Position numbers and translations under genes: made by a program
Assembly (NCBI RefSeq): GCF_019649055.1
Contig: NW_026570415.1
Span: 1-64,000 of the forward strand
Origin: Paramacrobiotus metropolitanus
Taxonomy: Eukaryota; Tardigrada; Eutardigrada; Parachela; Macrobiotidae
Length of the DNA: 64,000 nt
Reading direction: 5' to 3'
Notes under the pieces: generated by a model
The model's input: only the letters and a program-made list of their open reading frames with translations
Databases searched by the model: none
Told to the model about the DNA's origin: nothing
Shown: positions 61,313-64,000 of the stretch, piece by piece
Numbering within the stretch: the first letter of the stretch is position 1
Layout of the letters: each line of letters starts with the position of its first letter

Positions 61313-63129
61313 ATGCTTCAGTGGAATAGCGTGGACGTGCTTGGAGGCGATGCCATAATGCGGCTTGGGCACGTGATAGACGTGGGCGACGGCGGGCTTG
61401 TCATCGACTTCTTATGTCCCAACCGTCGACGCGAGCTGGTCCCGTTCGACCGGGTGTTCATTAGCGATCGCAACCGCTGCCTGGATGAGCAAAAGCTGGA
61501 CTCCTGTCGCCGTTTTGGCCAGTACCCGCCCGTTGACATCCTGATGCGGGAGAGCGTAGCCGAACCGTGGACCTGGTTCCCCGGGCAGATCTTCAGTTTG
61601 GTTCGCAGCATCCATTACTTTTGGTACGACGAGGTGGTGGTCCGTTGGGGTCACGCCATGGAACACACGGATGTCGTTCCACTGTGGCGAATCCGCTGGA
61701 CACTGCACGCTTATCGCCGTACCGCCTGGGCGGACCAATATGAGCACGGGACACTGCCCGAAGGCCCGGAACGAGTGACAAAGTGTACGTTTGGTAAACT
61801 GTGCTTGCGGTTGCCCGAGTCCCATTCCCCGGAGGAGGCCGCCGCCGCTCTTAAGCGGCGCAGCGTTAAACTAGAGTGTTCTGCTGCGAGAGCCGTCGGC
61901 GTGGCCGTGGTGGATGGCTGTGTGCTGTATATTCTGCGGCGACCCGTTGGCGAATCCAGAATAGCGAGTGAAACTGTATGCAAGCTAATATCTGTTTCAC
62001 TTGATTACATATAGTGCGCATCCTGCTCTCATATTTCGCCATTTTGTAGGTGGACCTTCACAGTTTCCATAACCGCCTAAGCCAGTACATTTCCTGGATG
62101 CCAGTTCCACCGTCAAACATCCAGACCGCAGCACAGGGTCATGGTGTTGTGCTACCGACTGAATTATTCACGGAACTGTTCTCGTGTCTGGATACTGTAA
62201 CGCAGACGAAGATTCGCATTGTCTGCGCAACATGTAACGCTATTCTGGAACAGCCAGTTTTAGCAGCGAACATCGTTCTCGTTAGCACGGCCAGACAGAC
62301 TGCTTCCTGGATGCCCGGTTCCCTCCTTACTCTCGTCTTCAAACGCCTTTCAGCATCCACCCAACGCATTATTCTCACGGATCGCGAAAGATGTCTCAAG
62401 GAAACCCACATCCTAAAACTGTTGGACATGATTCACTTCGTCGTCCAGCGGAATGCCAGAATCCGATTGCGAACGATTCATTTGTATGGAGTGCAGTTCA
62501 GTCTGATGATCGGTAGCCGCTCCGACACGGTCGCATCCGCTGCTGAATCATCCGCTTGTAAGCTGCACCGGCCTCGTGAACCGTCTCGCAGCTACAGCGT
62601 TAATCTCGCGGATTTCATCAGCGCCTGTAGCCACCTCCAGTGTCGTAGTATCCAGTTAACGCGGTGCACTATCAAGTTGATGTACACGGTGTCGCTGCCG
62701 AAGCGGCGGGATCGGATACTGGATGCCCCGATCCACATTACGCAGCGTCTTCCGGGCGATGGCGACGTCGGCAGCGCGGTCCTGGTAGAGCTGCTGGCGG
62801 GACTGCCAGCGATCACGGATGAGCAGTGGCAACGTTTGAACGGGATTTTCACCCAGGAATCTCCAGAAACTGTGGCCGCTGTGTGCCAGGTCAGCCAGAC
62901 CGACGGATAAACACGGCGATCCAATCCTTTTATGTTTTCTTAAGAGCACCAACAATCGTTGGTTTTTTGGTAGGTGCTGTGTGCGACGCAATCGGTTGAT
63001 CCGCGTCCTTTTCCGCCCTATCGCGGGAAGAAGTTTTGTGTGGAAGGGATGGAGAATGTGCGGCTGGAAGCACTGTCCTTGTTGGCACTCCACTCCATCT
63101 TCCAGCTGGTTACGCGCGGGATGCGTTAG
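61313..63129 (+). CDS. FMRP-N-like/F-box/LRR protein, intact three-exon reference copy
   Basis: Exons 61313-61975 (221 codons), 62050-62889 (280) and 62974-63129 (52), phase 0, introns 74 and 84 nt (donors gtatgc, gtcagc; acceptors ttttgtag, tttggtag), give 552 residues. Residues 5-50 form the first Tudor/Agenet-like unit (NSVDVLGGDAIM, G-H-V-I-D-V, R-R-R-E-L-V-P-F-D-R-V-F). Residues 68-128 form the second (P-V-D-I-L-M-R-E, P-W-T-W-F-P-G-Q, T-D-V-V-P-L-W-R-I-R-W). Residues 155-221 are KH0-like (C-T-F-G-K-L-C-L-R-L-P through V-V-D-G-C-V-L-Y-I-L). Exon 2 opens with a helix (VDLHSFHNRLSQYISWM), then the F-box at about 256-295 (LPTELFTELFSCLDT), the LRR-like region and V-L-V-E-L-L-A-G-L. Exon 3 is V-D-P-R-P-F-P-P-Y-R-G-K-K-F. 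Predicted SCF adaptor. Its targets are unknown. Confidence 0.88.
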
Positions 63130-63540
63130 AGTTCACGCTGTCGGGTAAATACAAAGGTCAACATGTGGCGTTAGGGAGAAGATAATCGTTTTGACAGCCT
63201 AGCGACAGCTTCGTACTGTGTTGGCATGTACTGGTAAAAGCGTTTTCATCGAATCGATTTGTTAAGCGTGTCCCGTGAATTTTTCTGCATGGTCCTGTAT
63301 CGTCGCGGTATCGGCTATGTCTACAACTTTTTGTGGCTGGCTTGATAATAGTTTGTTTCCATGAATTGTCAAATGCACATTTCATTACGCAAATGTAAGT
63401 ACGACTTTTCATTCTCCCGTGCCGTAATTCTGTGCATTTGCTTTACGCTAGCGCTGCTGTAACGTGATCCTTCAATTTACACCACATTAGATTTTGAGAT
63501 TTCGTAAGTGAAACACTGTTATTTATCAATGGTATTAACA
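63130..63540. other. Spacer
   Basis: No supportable gene. The ORF at 63158-63412 (-) has no domain. Confidence 0.4.
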
Positions 63541-63987
63541 CGCGTCGGCTGTCGGTGGAGGAAGTACGAGGTCTCATCCAGCGTTGGTTTAAATGTCAGC
63601 TATATGAGCCTTTTTGGGAAGCGTGCGTGGTGGATTGCGTCGCTGACCAGTTGGTCTGCATTTACAAGTCGTACGATCGGAGCATCAGTTACGACCATAT
63701 CAGCTACAGCCTTTTGGTAACCGTAGATCTCTTGCAAACCTAAGTACTGTAGTATATGTATTAAAATGCGCGTTTGTTGAGCGGTTTTCAGACCATAATC
63801 GGACGGTCCAACCGTAAGCGGAGGCGCGCGGCCAAAATGTACGAAGACTATAGCGTGTTGTCGACGGAACTGTGGCGGGAAGTGTTTTCCCAGTTGGACG
63901 CGCTGACGCAGACCCGGCTGCGTGGGCGTGGTCCATGAGGGTGACCAGTCAAGATGTGAACGAGCCATCTACGATGTGGTTTGCAAG
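63541..63987 (+). pseudogene. F-box family copy with most of exon 2 deleted
   Basis: 63541-63716 is the end of exon 1 (R-L-S-V-E-E-V-R-G-L-I-Q-R-W-F-K-C, V-V-D-C-V-A-D-Q-L-V-C), ending at donor gtaacc. It closely matches 49821-50005 of the minus-strand gene. Exon 2 begins at 63792 after gttttcag with a basic stretch (S-N-R-K-R-R-R-A-A-K-M) and the F-box (LSTELWREVFSQLDALTQTR). After R-L-R the LRR-like region is missing, and the sequence jumps to the last codons of exon 2 (atgtggtttgcaag), with the donor gtaagg at 63988. About 700 bp are deleted relative to the sister, and the junction changes frame. Both Tudor-like units are absent upstream. Confidence 0.8.
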
Positions 63988-64000
63988 GTAAGGATTTCAG

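Noticed and set aside
61313-63129. A full FMRP/FXR ortholog
   Set aside because: No KH1, KH2 or RGG region. The C-terminal half is F-box/LRR-like.

Overview
The window is eukaryotic nuclear DNA from an animal, most likely an invertebrate. Genes have short GT-AG introns (about 60-130 nt), there are MATH/BTB and F-box genes, Pol III A/B boxes, a Ty3-type LTR element, a tyrosine-recombinase (DIRS-like) element, and several MITEs. The F-box family looks to me like eutardigrade sequence (Hypsibius/Ramazzottius type). That last step is recollection, not something the sequence proves.

Most of the window is one locally expanded gene family on both strands. The commonest form has three coding exons. 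Exon 1 encodes two Tudor/Agenet-like repeats and a short KH0-like segment, a layout that resembles the N-terminus of FMRP. Exon 2 encodes a helix, an F-box (L-P-x-E-L-W-x-E-V-F-S-x-L-D-T) and a divergent leucine-rich region. Exon 3 encodes a conserved D-P-R-P-S-x-H-Y-R-G-K-K-W tail. I predict SCF ubiquitin-ligase substrate adaptors with an FMRP-like reader module. Copies that look whole are 61313-63129 (552 aa), 16884-18527 (547 aa, no coding introns) and 58228-59231 (304 aa, F-box half only). Copies with one or two lesions are 4363-6175 (17-bp tandem duplication), 23543-25200 (one frameshift), 48436-50576 (two in-frame stops), 6958-9900 (two frameshifts, extra fourth exon) and 30626-37002 (split by a fresh LTR element). 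Decayed copies or fragments lie at 1-1251, 3715-3810, 20286-20575, 45590-45916, 51308-52982, 53481-53545 and 63541-63987. A divergent second subfamily with four exons and a Cys-rich tail lies at 12121-14518 (+) and 39634-43262 (-), with a remnant at 18721-19376.

Other genes are a two-exon secreted 78-aa peptide with a signal peptide and an R-S-R-R site (26773-27081, -) and a GC-rich MATH-like/BTB protein (28547-29912, +).

Mobile DNA: a 1.7-kb non-autonomous DNA element with a 6-bp target duplication (1423-3121); a 166-bp MITE (26316-26481); two 143-bp MITEs differing at one base inside one intron (41850-41992, 42169-42311); an apparently whole 4.5-kb Ty3/gypsy element with identical 152-bp LTRs (32010-36521); an apparently whole DIRS-like element (about 53971-57705 or a little more); a retroelement RT remnant (46640-47578); and a tRNA-like SINE head (59648-59719). 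A 51-bp-period minisatellite lies at 38086-38780, with related repeats at 60180-60480. Short, nearly perfect palindromes recur in the spacers. The locus looks like a young, fast birth-and-death gene cluster.
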